Shown here piece by piece: positions 28,001 to 43,000 of a DNA stretch of 64,000 bases. Both the position numbers and the translations under genes were made by a program. This stretch comes from Monarcha castaneiventris obscurior (lineage: Eukaryota > Chordata > Aves > Passeriformes > Monarchidae), in NCBI GenBank assembly GCA_026261815.1, contig JAMPIT010000417.1, forward strand, positions 1,211,501-1,275,500, read 5' to 3'. Positions within the stretch are counted from its first letter, which is position 1; each line of letters starts with the position of its first letter. The notes under the pieces are model-generated. The model had not been told where the DNA came from, ran no database searches, and saw only the letters and a program-made list of their open reading frames with translations.

Positions 28001-31000
28001 AAAATGCCAGCACATCTCTGTCAGCATGGCAACTTGCTGAACTGATGCTGATTAAAGAGAACCATGCAAAATAAATAAAGGTGTATGTGGTGGAGAGAAG
28101 GTGTTAAACCAACACCGCCATAGAAGAATAAAATTAATAAAACAAAATGTTGAGTTTACTCTGAGCTCATTTTCTGCTTGCACCATTCAGCATTATCAGA
28201 GACTGGGTGGAAAACTGCATTGCATTATTTCCTACAGCAAATCAGCTAACGAAGAGCCTTTGCAGTAACTGCCAAAACAGCTCATATTCAATGCCTTGAA
28301 GGAGCTGGGCTCATCTATCCTGAAGTAATCCTATTCCTCTTTTAATGTTTCACCCAGATGTAAAGTGTCACAATATCACAGAATCACAGAGTAGGTAAGG
28401 TTAGAAAGAACCATGGTGAGTTTTCTGGTACAACCTCCCTGCTCAAGCAGGGTCATCCTACAGCACATTGCACAGGATTGTGTCCATTATACTAAACCTA
28501 ATTCCTTATGCAACCATATAAATATTTTACTTTTGACAATAGGTCATTTTCCATGCTAACTTTTTGAATCAGGGAGTCCAAACACCCTCCCTGAGTGGCT
28601 TGGGTAACAGTGTCACCACCTGGCAGCTATCTCAGTACTGTGACCACCCTATCATATTTACCTTAGTAACCCCTTCTGTTGCTTTTATTCACATCTAGCA
28701 GACATTCCTTTAAGTAATATATCTGCTATTTAAGCAAGGTGATCTATATAGTTGTCTGTTCCCTGGGATAGTTAGTTAAGCTAAGATTATGGACATATGA
28801 AGATACTTTCTGTGCCTTAGAAGTAACCATATATACAGGGCATTTATTTTGCCAGACCATGACAAGCTTCAATGTCTTTAATAATTTTCCATGACTTAGC
28901 CATGCAAATCATTATCACAATCCATGCAACATTATCACATTTCAAAAAACACGTGGATTTTAAGGAGGAATTATTGCAGCTGATATCTCCTCAGATGCCT
29001 GAGTTTGTCCCTAAAGCAAAAGCATTTCTTTTACTCCATCACTGGGTTCCTCCGCTCCCAGTAAGTAGAAGAAACAAAAACTAAAGAAAAAGGCAAAGCT
29101 TTTAAGTCTGCAATATTTTAGCATCTTCTCATGCCTTCAGAGTCTGAAGGCATGAGAAGATGCTAAAATATTGCAGACTTAAAACCTAGTAAATTTTATT
29201 ACACAGCACTTCAGTAATTTAATTTCCCCAGAAAAAACAGCAGAAGCATCTGCTGGATCTAATACGTTGACAGGCATGAGGCCAGGAAACCACAGATACC
29301 TGTACTTTCATCTCTGAAGCATGAGTGCAATTTAGGCATGCAAGCCATGAAACAGCCCAGGCTGGTAAGATTGCAAAGGTACACTGCAGACAGACACCCA
29401 AGCGATCTTGCCATGCTCCCACATTTCATGGCTTGTTTAGCCCATGTGAAGAGCTTGTTTAGCCATATGTGTGCCTGAAGTTCAAGGACTTTTTGACCTG
29501 AGTAAATAATGTAATTTAACTCAGTTACAGTGAAACTGTGATTCCATTATTAGCCTTCATAAGCCACTAGCCTGCAGCTTCAAATATATTGTGAAAATAG
29601 TAGTAGGCTAGATGCTTTAAAAATCAATAATACACTGGCAAAATTTTACTGTGAAGCCAAGCTGAAATAAATCTCCTGAATTTCCTAGTACAGTAATAAC
29701 CTTTGAGAATTATCCTTGTACTATATTGCAGCATCTGACTTGTACAATAACCCAGCTGCCCAAGAGATTGCATCATGGAATCACTAGAGGTTTCAGTAGC
29801 ATCTTAACACAATCATTACGAACACTGAAAATTTGCACTAGGTAGCACTCAGTGCATGTCTCAGGAAGGTGCTCTTGTGAGGAGTACTCCTTTCCCTTCC
29901 ACTGGTATGGGCTTGCAGACAGCCAAGAAACAGACCCCCCACCCATTAAAGCTATCAAAGCTCATGCTGAGGGTTCCATTTCATGAGAAACCACAAAGTT
30001 CCATTGTAAATCCGAAAGCCAAATAAATAGTTCCTATGTACCCCTTTCAGTAGGACTTGCAGAAAAACTTTCAAAGAACTCCTGAATTGCACATTGTAAC
30101 CTCTTCAACACATAGTTTTTAAGCCCCAATATGTCCATGATTCAGGTGTTAAAGTCCCAGACCTGGCCCTCCTGAGAGCCTACAGGCCTCTCTGTTGTTA
30201 GCAGCAGCTTCCTTCTATACCATTCAATTGTTTAGCTAAGGCAATTGCAAGCACTGTCACTGTCAGGCCACAAAAAAAGGTACAATCTCCATGTCTTACT
30301 ATACATATCAAATCCTAGTTGTCTACCTCAGAGCCCATCTGTCTGTTGATAAGTTGTCAAGTAACTATTCATGCACTTAAGAGAAAAAATACACCAGCCA
30401 GGTTTCACATCAAGCGTGGCAAAAGGCTGGATATTCACAGCATGGTAACTGCCTAGACAAAAAAAAAGATCTCATTCAGAATCATGCTTAGCTGACCAAA
30501 AAATACCATGTGCAATAAGTGGTGACTGAAAAATAGAATTTTTATATACGTACATGCACTTTGTGCCTCCTCCCTCAGCTACAGAATTACTGACTCTTTG
30601 AGCCCTAAGGCAGTCTCCATGTACCAGTCAAGTGAAGGCAGCAAAACAGCAGCATATACTAACACAATTCATGAGGTATCAGTGTGAGTTATTAGCAAAG
30701 TCCAAAAAGGTTTTTAATATGCACAAACAGTTTCTGTATGTGAAAGCAAGCAGCCTCTGGCACAAACACTCTGTTGGATACAGAATGCCTGTGTCACTTT
30801 TCTTGATGGATCTAGATCCTGGAAAATGCTCTCCATTAGGAACAACAATAGTTGGAAAGAGACATTTGTTTTCGATCAGTAGGGCTACTGAGTCACATTA
30901 CATTCAAAATATTTGAAATAGCAGAAAAAAACACCAAAAATATTTAGAAAGAAAATAGCACAAACTAGCCAAGAGGTTAAATACTTTAAAAAAAACCCCA

Positions 31001-34000
31001 ACATTTTAACTGTTTCACTAGCATGCTGTCTTTTTTTGAAATCACCTCAGTTATAGGAAGGTTAAAAGTAATGACAAGTCACATATCAGCTAAAAACAGG
31101 ATTTGACTTCTCCTTTGGACTTCACTGCCAAAACGCACATTCTAAAATCCCCACTCACTTTTTGTCTAACCTCAGAAGAAACCAGGAATTTTCCATATTT
31201 AAATGCTCTAATTACTTATTATCTGAGGCAAACCATGACCATAAGAACCTTTATCTCAGCAGCAATGTGCAGTTGGAAAGATAATTAGATATTTGCTGTC
31301 AATCACCAAAACTCTCTACTTGTTGTTCTTTTAACACTTTATGTCATAGTTGCTGTGATTTGTTTTTTTAGCTGATTCCCTGCTGTATCAGCAAGGAGCC
31401 CTTCAGAAGTTTCCTGTGCAGAGATGATGTGTGTTGTTGTTGCGTCTCACAGATCAGCCCAGCGCAGGCGCAGCTCCCTGGTCGTGAGTCTGCCAGGACT
31501 CGAGGTGTTCCCTGGAGACCTCCTGGTGTCAGACAGCTCCATGGACTACCTGCCCTACTCATCCTTCCTGCTCAGTGCAGGTCAGACACGGGGTGGGGTT
31601 TGCCCCTCTGAGCCCAGCAGAAGCCGGGACTGGAACACGTGTGCATGTGGGATGGGAGGGAGGATGTATACAATGAGAACACGAGGTGGTGCAGATTCTG
31701 TGGGGCATCCTGTTACCCCACACCAAAGTGATTGCATTGCCAATTTTAAAATTCCTCTTTTTTATTTTTTTTTCCTGTTTTTATTTCCTCTCCATTTTAC
31801 TGTTGAATGCAAAATGCAAGTAGATGGCAGGGTAGGACACAGATCACATTGCTCCTCCACAGCCTAGAAGCAGCTAAAGCCCAGGCCAGGATCTCAATCT
31901 GCAAGCAGCTGAGTTACAATTTCCTACCTACACAGCTTCAAGCAGGGAGCAAAGTGGCCCATGCTGCCCTTTGCAGTAGTGTTCTCATCACAAGGGTAGA
32001 AGACCCAACTCATGGCTAGAGGTTGCTCACAAGACCTTCCAAAACTGAAATGCAGACCTGAAAGCAATTTCCACAACTAGCTATTGTAAAATAAAGTATA
32101 GTGTGTGGTGGGATTGATGGAGACCAAAGATCCTGGTGGCCAGAGATCAAAAGTTTCTGAAAAAGCAAGTCAGCCAAGGTCACAACCAGTATTTCCATGA
32201 CAGCAAATAAGCCAGCCATTCCCAGAATGGCCAAGACCTTCAAAATCCAGAAACTCAAAGTTTTGACTGTGATTCCCAGTCACACTCCTGAAAATAGGTG
32301 CCACATAAAGAAAACCTTTCCAGATTTCTTGCTGAACACAGTCATTCTTCACAAATCACCAGTGCCTTCCTAAACTTAGATCCCCAGCTCTCCCTGTGCC
32401 TCACCAAGGACCACAAATTACAGTCTACCTCACTGTGCCAGCCCCATGACAGATCTGAAGCTTAGGGCTCGTAGGATTGTTTATTAACTGCAGATTTAAA
32501 CACCTGCATAACTCCAAGTTATCATAATGACAAGGCATAGACTAATTCTTGCTTTAAAACACCTTCAAGAATTAGCTTGAGGTATGATGATTTTCCCATA
32601 TAAAGAACAGGCAATCACATACTGATCACCTGCAACAAGTAGGAGTGTTTAGCTTCATCCAAGGTCCCATCAGAGACAGTCATCGTTCTTGCTGGGAGGA
32701 ACACAACATGCTTAATGGGATTTAAGTCTGGTGCACAAACTGCCTGAACTCAAGTATTAAATATGAGCTGAGTCTATCAAGCTTCATATAAAAATGAATA
32801 TATAAATAATATAAATAACAGTTTTCATTTCATCTGTTTCCTTACTGATAACATCTGTTTTACCCATTAGAATCCAAAAAGTCAAGGTGGCCATTTGCCA
32901 AAAGAGGAGTTGTGAGTATTTTTACCATTTTGTTTTTCCTTGTGCTGACTTTGCCTTTTCCCACAACTAACCTGGGTAAAAACAGCTTCTTTACTTTCTT
33001 GCCCTTGGAGAAAGGCAGCCAGCAGGTCAGCTGAGCTCCGAGGTCTCAGCCCTCCCTGGGGCTGCAAGGACAATAATCTGCAATGAAGGTTGGGTGGCTC
33101 CAGTGCAGCCATTGCACGTGATGAACATGAAGACACAGTGCCACCGCTCCCCATCCCTGTGGGTGGTGGGAGGAGAGGTGTCCTTGGCACCAGGAGGGCA
33201 GAGTGGGAAGGGCAATGAGAGCAGGGGCTCTCGTACAGGGTGTTCAGGGGTGGCAGCAGGCCCAGCTCAGCTCCCCAGGGTAAGGAAGCACAAGGTGGAC
33301 AAGTCAGTTGCATCATTGCTTTGACCATCCTGTAGCCTCTATTTTCTGCATGCCTTAGGGCTTTGGAGAACATGACAAACTGACACTCACGTGGAAGAGA
33401 TCCAAGCTTTACCTATAAAAGTAGCTTTCCAGGACACTTTCTTAGGCCTTTCCCGTCCTTGTGGTGCCCTTACACTCACCAGCGAAAGCACACACACCAG
33501 CACAGCTCACTGAATTTCCTTGTCTTTTCCATTTATGAAAACTTTCACTTACTAAGGTATCTGAATTTCCTTTCTGTGTACTGTTCAGCATTCAAAAAAA
33601 TTATTTACAAGTGTCTTGATAACTTTTTCTCCCTAAACATGTAATTGAGAACAGTCCCTTCCCAGTATTTTTTGCATTTTATCAAAGAATAGTTTGTGCA
33701 TACGAAACCAATGCAAGTACTCAGAGACTCGCACATACAAGAGTTCCCTCTTCATTTTATAGTAGTTCTACACCATCTGAAGGAGCATGACCTAAAGCTG
33801 AGGATTTTTAAATTCATAAAAATATTTGAAATCTGCAATAAAAAGCATTTGATACTTAGACAAAAATGATTTCTGAGACTATTAAATGCCATAAAATTTA
33901 AATAATGAAGATTTATTTGCTGGTACACTGGTTCAGTGTGCATATATATAACTGCATTATTTTTTCTGCTCCATTTCAATCTATCTTTCAATATTAAGAG

Positions 34001-37000
34001 CTGAACTTAAACTCTAAGATTCAAATATTGTAATCAAACACATATTTCAAAATTGGCTTGAGTTCAGTGCTTAAAGTTCAGACAATAGGAATCCAAGAAG
34101 CAGGAATATACTGTTCCAGAGAACAGATAAAACTTAGGCAAACACCTTATAAGTCTGTGCCCACAGCACTAAATTAGAGTTCATAAATAAAGTTTAAATT
34201 TTTTACACGGCCTGCAAAAACAAAGCCAAAACAAAAGCAATTGTTTTTATTTCATGGTCACTCACACAAGCTCCCGCTGCTCTTTTAGCTTTCTGAAAGT
34301 TCATTTTACAGACACTACGCTGCAGTTGACCAAGGGAGCTTTTTGCATACATAGCTCAAAAAATTAAAAATTAATAAATAAACACATAAATTTGTATACC
34401 TCTGAGAGGAGGATTATTTCAACTATGAATCTGTTGTCCCCTATCTCTGACAGTGCTAAAGGAAGCAAAACATTTTGTTTGTTCTGTCTTCCAAGGGTAG
34501 CCTGTTGCCATACTAATGATTTGCCCTGTCAAAGACCAGTGTATTACATAAATAAGATCTTACACCTCCAAACCTATGGCATTTACACACCCCAACCACA
34601 ACTACAAAGAAACTGCCATCACTGCCTTGTCTCTGTGCAGAAGAGCCTGGAAATATAAAGAAATCACTTGTTTAAAGGCAAACTCCTTACAGATTTGGGC
34701 AGCTGGGTAAACTTCTTAACAGTCTTTAAAACACTGTATGAATTAGGACTGGTTTTTTTCATCCAACAGGGTAAAGACAAACAGAAGCAAGCATCTGATC
34801 TGGAAAATTGTCTTTCAACTGTTAAGATCATAGATTGCTGCACATATGAATTTTTCTGCTTTAAGGTAACAAAATACTCAGTATACTATATCAAGGATAC
34901 TTAAAGATGGGAGGAGGAGTTTTGTGTTCTTTGTAAGCTAACATTTTTCAGTTCATTAATCTGGATATGAGACCTTTCTGTTCAATTAACGTATATGGTA
35001 TATTTTTGTCATTTGAAATGGAGGGGCAAGTGGGAAACCGAGGGTCAGAGTAGGCTAGCAAAGGCCCTCAAAAATACCAGGATTTTGCCAGGGTTCCAGA
35101 ATGCCCTAGATCAGGGAGGCACCACCTTCAGAAAAAGGTCTCAAGGCAACCCTCTCAGCAGCACCTACAGGTCTGGGGAAAGAAACTACAGCATCAGGAA
35201 GATGTCAAATGGCACACAGCCACCCCATTGCTGCCTTAGGGCTGCATTCAGAGGCAGCCACATGGAGGTCAGTGCCACCACCAAAGTTTGCCTGTAAAAG
35301 AGCCACCAAAGCCTGTCTGCCAGAGAAACAAGGCTTCTGGCCCCTAGCCACCTAACACCATCCCCTCTCTGAAGAAAACCTTCTGCTTCTCACAGCAGGC
35401 TGTTATTTGCAGCTCCCCACAGACAGATGCTGAGGGCTTCTGTCAGTGCCTAACTTATAAACGGACACCTGACTTTGGAGCAGGTCCATAATGTGACAGT
35501 GGCCACCTTAGGACTAAACAAAACAATTTACAAGTGACTATAAAGACCTAGTCCTTTGGTACCTTGATTTTATCATCCAGAAAATAAGAAGCTATCGTCC
35601 ACCCAACAGCAGCACAGCAGATGAAATTCCTTAGCATTTGCAAACTGCCCACTAATTTTTGATGCAACATACCTAAACAGAGACTATCATATTGTGTTGC
35701 TTTCAAATTCAGTATATTCATATTATAAGTATACTAGAGGAAAAGGTCAGGTTTTAAAATATTTTAAACTAACTTTTAAGCTTTCAGAAGAAAAATCACT
35801 AATACTGGCAGGTGAGATTTTACCCAGGAAATGGGACATAGATTCTTTTCATAAGGTCTGAAGCAATTGATCAAACAATTGGTGGTTTTCTTTCTCCTTC
35901 AATCAATAGAGCAAATCCTGGCATGAATTTATAAATGAGCAACAGACTGAGCACAAAGATGTCAACAGCCGGCTAGAAGTGAAAAAAGAAGCAGCAGTGT
36001 GGGAACTTTTCACAAGTGAATGCACTTACTTTCTGGATCATTTGTTGGTTCTCAAGATGGTAACGTCAGATTTCACTTCGCAAAAATAATGCAACATTAT
36101 TTGTTCTCCTGTGATGGACACAAAGCCACCTGAAACCTCTCATTAGAGGTCTGTGGGGGAATGACTTAAGCACTTGGTTGTTCCTCCCATCTTGCCTGCT
36201 CATCCTGTTTCCATAGTTCCCTTTTCTGTCTTTATTATGGTATCTCTTCTTCTAAACATCCCTTTCCAGTGATGCAATCTAGTGCTTTGCAGTTACCATC
36301 TGACCACAGAGCCTTCCAGGATATTCTACTGATATTCCACTAGTCCTCTCAAAAACACTGTGCCAAAGCCATGCTCCAACTGGTGATTTCTGTACTGGGC
36401 TATTCCAATTGAATATTTCTGTACTGCTAGTGTGCAACATTATATTCATCATTTAACTTCATACAGAGATGTGGTTAGATTTTCCTGACTGGAGCATGAA
36501 AACCTCAGAATTCAGCAGACCTGTAGTTTAATGTTACGTGAAAACAAGCATACTAAAAACAACTCCTCTCCCAAAAACTATATTACCTCCAATACAGTGA
36601 ATTTTAAGAGCTTGAAATACGAACAGGAATATTACACACTGTTACAAGAATAACTGTGCTGTTTATATTCATCACACATCAAATGTTAATGTATCCAATT
36701 AAAAGGACAGAAGCTTCCATAAACATTTTCTTATCATTTTTCTCTTACTTGGCACAGACAATTTCTGATTTTTTTATTAAGTCAAAGAAAAGAGATTTGT
36801 AAAACATCTTCCATGTTGCTGAGAAGTTAGCCTGGACAATAAAAAGAACTACTGCAAAGTAAAGGAAAAAAACAGAGGAGTGGGCTGAATTCCTCCTTGG
36901 TGGTACAGAACAGGAAGGGAAAGAAAACAGGACGACAGGACTAGCTATTGGTCCAAGGCAGAAGAAGGGCATCTTTCCTTCTATACACTTTGTTTACAAA

Positions 37001-40000
37001 CCTGAAAAGATTAAAAAGTGGTGAATACTGGAAGGATGATGATAACATCAGGCATGCAAGCTCCTTATGAGTCTGATGTAGGACCCCACAGACAAGCCTT
37101 AGCCAGGCTGCATGACCCATGAATGAAGAACTATTCAGTCCATGCCAGCTTCCCAAACTCTTCTACTGAAGAAAGAACCCATTGCCTTTGGGTAACCAGT
37201 TTTAAAGATACCTGCTTACTTCCAAATATAGAAATATTCCACTGATTTTAATGAATCTCCACAGGGAGCTTTAAGCTCTCAGGTCAACCTGGTCATGGTA
37301 ACTAAAGAATTACACAAGGCTAAGCAAACACTCTCATTAACTATTTAGTCTTGGCACCTGGATGACAAGTTTTTTTCATTAATGCTTTATACACATGAAC
37401 AAAAAAAAAAAGAAATCTACTCAGTAACCTATAAATGTTAAGCCTTTATCAGATTTAGGTCAGATTCAGCACAGCTAAATCAGCTTAAAAAATATAAAAT
37501 CTTAAACAGCCAATAAATAAACCTGCAGTTTTCACTCAATACAGGTTAATAAAACAACCCAAAGAGATGAAAAACCTCCACAGGACCTCTACTTACCTTA
37601 ATCGAGGAATACTTTTTTTTCTCATAGTAACTCTAAACAATTTAGATAGCAGCAGATGCATGGGGTAGGAAGGAAAGCATTTAGAAAGGTCATAGAAATC
37701 TGTAACTGTGACTCTGATGTTGCTGAGTCCTTCACACAGGGATCTGCAGGGGGCTCATTTGCCCCTATTCTGCCCAAGGGCACAGCAGGGACACAGCTGC
37801 CTCCATGGTAACCACAGAGAAACCCCAGAGACATCACTCATACCCTCTTCTGCACACAAAACCCCATATTTAACCTTCAGGCAGATTAGGAAACTTTTCT
37901 CACAATGCCATCTTCTACCCTCCCTAAATCAAATGATCCTTTCATATGAATTACAAGTACAAATGTTATTTTCAAGGGGAAAAATAAAAGATACATTGAA
38001 TTAGTAAAAACAGTAATTAACATGGATTTGTTCTGGTTTTAAAGATATTTATGAACACCCTAAAATACCTCCAGAGTAATGAATTTCTCTTGGATGTGGA
38101 TTTGTGGAGACTTTTCGCGAACTTAGAGGAGTTAAACAAGGTAAGTGGAAAAAGGAGAAGTGTTACTCAGATCAGGAATCAATCAGCCCAATAAAAGAAG
38201 ACAACAAACCAAAAGCTTTTATTCCATTTCAATGCTTGTATTTGGAACTTTGTTCAACTAATCCATCTTTTCTTCCTCTCTGTGCGGTATATCAATGAGG
38301 GTCAAATACCACCAGTGCAAATCATTCTGTATCTCCAACCAAAGGTACATGGTATTTTAAACACGAGAGTATAGAGCATGAAACATAAAGCAGAGAGCTC
38401 ATTTGGCAGTTGTTTTTGAAAGAAACACAAGTTTGAGACTAATTCTCATAAGCAGCAACCTTTTAAAGGGTGTGTGAAGATAAAACTACAACACAATCCT
38501 TACAGCAAAACAGGAAGCATGGCAAAATAACTACATAACAAGTCCCCTTTTGCAAACAGATGGGCACAAAGACTTTGCTGTCCACTATGCCACTCCAATA
38601 GAGCAAGTCAAAACAAAATGGTGACCCCCTCTCTCCAGCCAAGGTGTCCCTTGGCATGCGTGTAAGGATCTCTCCCACACAGACTGGATGCTCTGTGCTC
38701 ATGTGCGACTTACCCTGCACTGTCCAGGAGGAGGGAGGCCACAAGGCTTGGCTGTGATGTACTCCAACTCTTTGCTGCTTTTGACCAGTTGCTGGGAGAC
38801 CATTTTCAGCTCCTGAAAGTTAAAAACCTCTAAGTCAAAAATAGCTTTCACAGTACTTTAGAAACAAAACAAATTTTCTTAGCTTGAGGGCCCTTTTACA
38901 GGACACCTCACCCTTCAGTGCAACGTGAATTTTGGAAAAAATTCTGCAGCTGCCTTAATTTAATGACTACTCACAATCACATCACATGCCCTAAATCAGC
39001 TGCTGTATTCAATTTCTTTCCCTAATTGTAATTCTCTTGCCTTAATAGTGAGTATCTCCCTTTTTAGCCAAAACAAGAAAATTGGGAAAGGTCTTCAAAG
39101 CAGGGACAATTAGCCAGAACTCAAAACACATGAGCAAGACACAGCTGCTCAGCCACAGACCTCACACCTGGTGAGCTGCTGAATGACCAACCAGCAGGTT
39201 TGGAGATACAAGGAAAAAGGTTTTTAGCTGACAGGTTTCATCTTTGGCTTGTTGTGGACTGTGACTGTACAAGCAGGCAACTACTAGAGTTCAGCAGATG
39301 TGTGGTTGTTGATCCCTTTGTTCTTGTTCAAAGAAGAGAGTGGGGTATATTGCTGTGTTCCACTTGGCTTTGAGCTTGGCTGGAGCTTGGTCATGTCTTG
39401 AGAGAATTATTTTTAAAAATTTCTCGGTTTACTTTCTAATTTTATTGTCCTTATTAATGAGGATGACAAATGATCATCTGCTATGCATACTTAAAATAGT
39501 GAATAAATGTAGGAGAAAGAAGCTCCTCTCAATGCCTTTTGTGCCTTTTTTCATGCATTTTACATCATGCATATCTTCTTGACAGCAGGCCAAATCCATG
39601 AAAAAATGCATGCTGGAAAAGCTGTAAAGGTCAAAATTAAAGAATGAGCATCATCCCATGAGTATCCTTGCCCCCATAAATACACCAAATAAAGCAGTCC
39701 GTAGCTACTACAGTTTGTAGCAGTATCACAGAGGATTGATGTGCCCTTCTGGCCTAAAACTTGGCCAACAACTTCGCCCAGCCATGAATTTGTGTGAAAA
39801 TAGTGTGTTCAGGACAAAAGTGTGGGCTTAAGAGCAGGCTTGCAGCCCCATCTGACTGATAAGGTGGGCACTTTTGAATCCAATATAAACATGTAAATTT
39901 AACTTATGGGGAATATGTGACTTTTTGTAGTATTTTACAGATACTTTCTTCACCTTCAGTTGTATGAAACTCAAACTCAAAAGACCATGAAGGCTTCCTT

Positions 40001-43000
40001 AACCATCACAGCTCTGTCATACAGAGAGTTTTTCACTAGATACCACTCACCCATTGTCATTTTTAATGCCAACCCATGTCAAATACAGCTGCTACCTAAG
40101 ACAAATTTAAATGGACTAACTAATCTAGTTTCAAAGCTTTTGTCATAAGGCATTATCACAACGTAGGTGCGTATTTGTATAGATCTGTTTTCGCTTCGGA
40201 CTAATTAAAGCATTCTGGGCATAATTCTGAAGACAATTCTGGCAATGATAGAGATATATATAGGCACACATTACACTTGGAGGCTTTGGAGAGGCCAGGG
40301 ATGGGAAATAAAGTTGCTTTAATCTTAACTTCCGATCACTGATGCTAATTTCTCTTTTTTTTCCCCTTACTTAGATAAGTCTCAGTTTTCTGAAAACTTT
40401 TTTTGAAACTGCAAAGAAGCACATCAGCAAGTCAGACTCTCCTATGGATTTCAGCTCCATACTCAGAACGGTAACATAATTAGAAGTATTCTTCTTGTAA
40501 TACCAGCAGCAGACCATTTATCATGGCATGCAGGTGCTTCAGAGCAATCAGGTCAGTCAAGTCCATGCCATCTGCCACAGGCAATTTGGTCTCAGCCTCA
40601 GGTGGTTCCTATCACAAGGATGTTTTGATTTTTATTCACTGGCATGTTTGAAGCAGTCATGGAAAGGTGCTCTGAATGCGGAATAAAGCGTGGAAAGATT
40701 TTCCCTTCCTGGGGAACAGCAGCCCAGACTCTGAGGAGACTTTTCCACTGGCAGAGGCAAGCTTCCCATTCCATAGAAGATGCTTCCCTGAGACCAGACC
40801 CCAGCCCCATCACGGCCTCCTTGCCCTCCTTCACACAGATCCTCATTCACCCAATGGACCACACCCACAAGTGTTTATAAGTGCTTAGTTAAGAGTTCAG
40901 TGGGACTGAAATTACACTTTAGCCTGTCTGTAAAGCAAGAGAGGCACAGCCACAGCTGCCCTGCCACTGCCAAGCCCTGCCCGCCCTGCACCCTTTTTGG
41001 TCAGTCTGTGTGATGAATGAGCCTGTTGCCTGAATAGCAGTCTACAGGGGCTCTAATTCCTGCACAACTTCCCAATGCTTGTAAAGTTGGAAATATTAAT
41101 GAAGACAGAAAATCAAATGATTGACCAGAACCTTCCCTAGCAGTAGAGGCCATTAGAAAACTTCTGGGACATACTAAAAGACCTTATCTCAGTGTTAAGA
41201 TTTTTAACAGAGGAATTAAGGCTAGAGCTTGGTTTCTTGCCCCTGTGACCTCTGACTTCAGGCATTCTTATTGATAATTTTTGTACAGACAGACAAAATC
41301 CCAGACAAAGCTGCATTTTATCATGCGTAACATTCAACATCTCCCACCTAAATGAGGCTATCCTGTTATTTCTAAGAGCATACTCAGATATAAAATACCA
41401 TGCTACATGAAGTCATCAAAGCTGTTTCAGAAATAGTGGGTTTCATCTTCAACTTCCACACGAATTTCACATCATTTATTTCTAATGAAACAAAGTCTAA
41501 GAATGCGTCACACCTCTGCAGAGCTGTTAGAACAGTACTCCCATGCCTCACTTGAGCATTGTTGTGGTATTTTTACTACGTTACAGTTCATTGCTGTTTA
41601 AACTGCCCTTTTTTAATTCCCCCTTTCCCTCTTCCCCCATTTTCCTAGGGACAAGGAAATACCAGATAAAATGCACATTACAAACTCAAAACTGTTGTTT
41701 CTCCTTTTGTCATAATATTTTTCTTTCTTGATAAATTTCCAAACCTTTTCTGCAGTTTTTCCAGGGTGACCTCTGCCAGACACACCAGATTTATTGCCTT
41801 AATTATACCTCTGCTGTCTTCTACTTGGAAAAACTGAGACAGAGAGAAGATTTTGGCATCTACCTGAAAGTAAAGTGATGGTTTTGTTGCTGTTGTTGCT
41901 GCTGTTGCTGTTGCTATTGTCTTCAGCCTTCTTACCTTATGACAGGATTTTAACAGCAAATCAGGAACATTCATTAGAAGCAGAACTGTGTAGATAGCAT
42001 TTCATATGGATTTTTTGAACTGCAGAGCCTATCACCAATAAGAAGTCACCCTTTTGAGTGTATGTTCACCTGCATGTGTGAAAGTCCCTACTTGTAATTT
42101 AGAACAGATAAGAGGGGGAAGAGCTGGGCTGCACTTTTGCAGGCAGAAAATACAAACTAGTAGCCTCTTCCATTCAGATATTTTGCACATAATCCCTTGA
42201 CTCAGTGACCTCCACCTTAACAAAGTGAAATGGTTACAGGAAAAAAAAAGACACAAAAATCAATCCATATTGTAAATTCTCTCCCAAATGTTTTACTTTG
42301 GCATCAAAACAATACCAGTAAGGGAGCATTTACCTCCCTCTAAGGGTGTAAAGAGTGGTGTCCTTACCAAGTTGCAGCACTACAGCAGGTTCTGTCTTTG
42401 CTGACACTGCATCTGCCGGAAGTAACAACTCCAGCCAGTGCAGTGGTGGGGATCTCAGGCTCTGCTCTTTCTGACATCATTAGCAGACCAGTGTGTCCTG
42501 TGAATACTTAAGACTGATCTTCAACATTACAGGCTTAGAAACCTGAAGTAGTGGACTTTTCTCACAGGCAGCCCAAAACTGGAAGGGCACCTTTTTGTCG
42601 CAGGCAAACTCTGCAGCCTAGGCCTTGGAGTTTCACATTGCTTGCTCCCTGATGAGAATTTCATACATCCACACCTAGGGAAAATGTTCCCCTGTGGCAA
42701 GTTGCAGTGACCCTAAAATATAAGGTGGCTTTCAAACCTAACTCAGGCTAATTTTTTAAGTTTTTCCTGAGAAAATTAAAACAGCAGATAAATAAGAGCT
42801 CTACTTGATATGATAGCATGGCCACAGCATCTGGAATGGTAACAAGCAATGCAGAAAGTGAATCTGGAGGGGCAATGCAATTCCCCCTGCAGAGAGCTGT
42901 CCTTGGTTTGGCTGGGATAGTGTTTTACTCCTAGTAGCTGACATAGTGTTGTGGTTTGGATTTAAGATGAGAGTAATCCTGATAACACCCTGATGTTTAC

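Larger units (their letters stand above)
26211..31452. other. PLEKHG7 intron 2 (about 5.2 kb)
   Basis: The longest intron of the model. It holds an old CR1 fragment (28373) and the 85-bp palindrome (29100). Nothing else is recognised. Confidence 0.75.

Noticed and set aside
31424..31867. 147-codon plus-strand open frame
   Set aside because: It contains PLEKHG7 exon 3 but runs into introns on both sides; the GT/AG sites and phase define the exon as 31453-31580.
32882..33373. 163-codon minus-strand open frame
   Set aside because: It overlaps exon 4 in antisense and lies in a GC-richer intron patch that has few stops. It has no recognisable domain or promoter.
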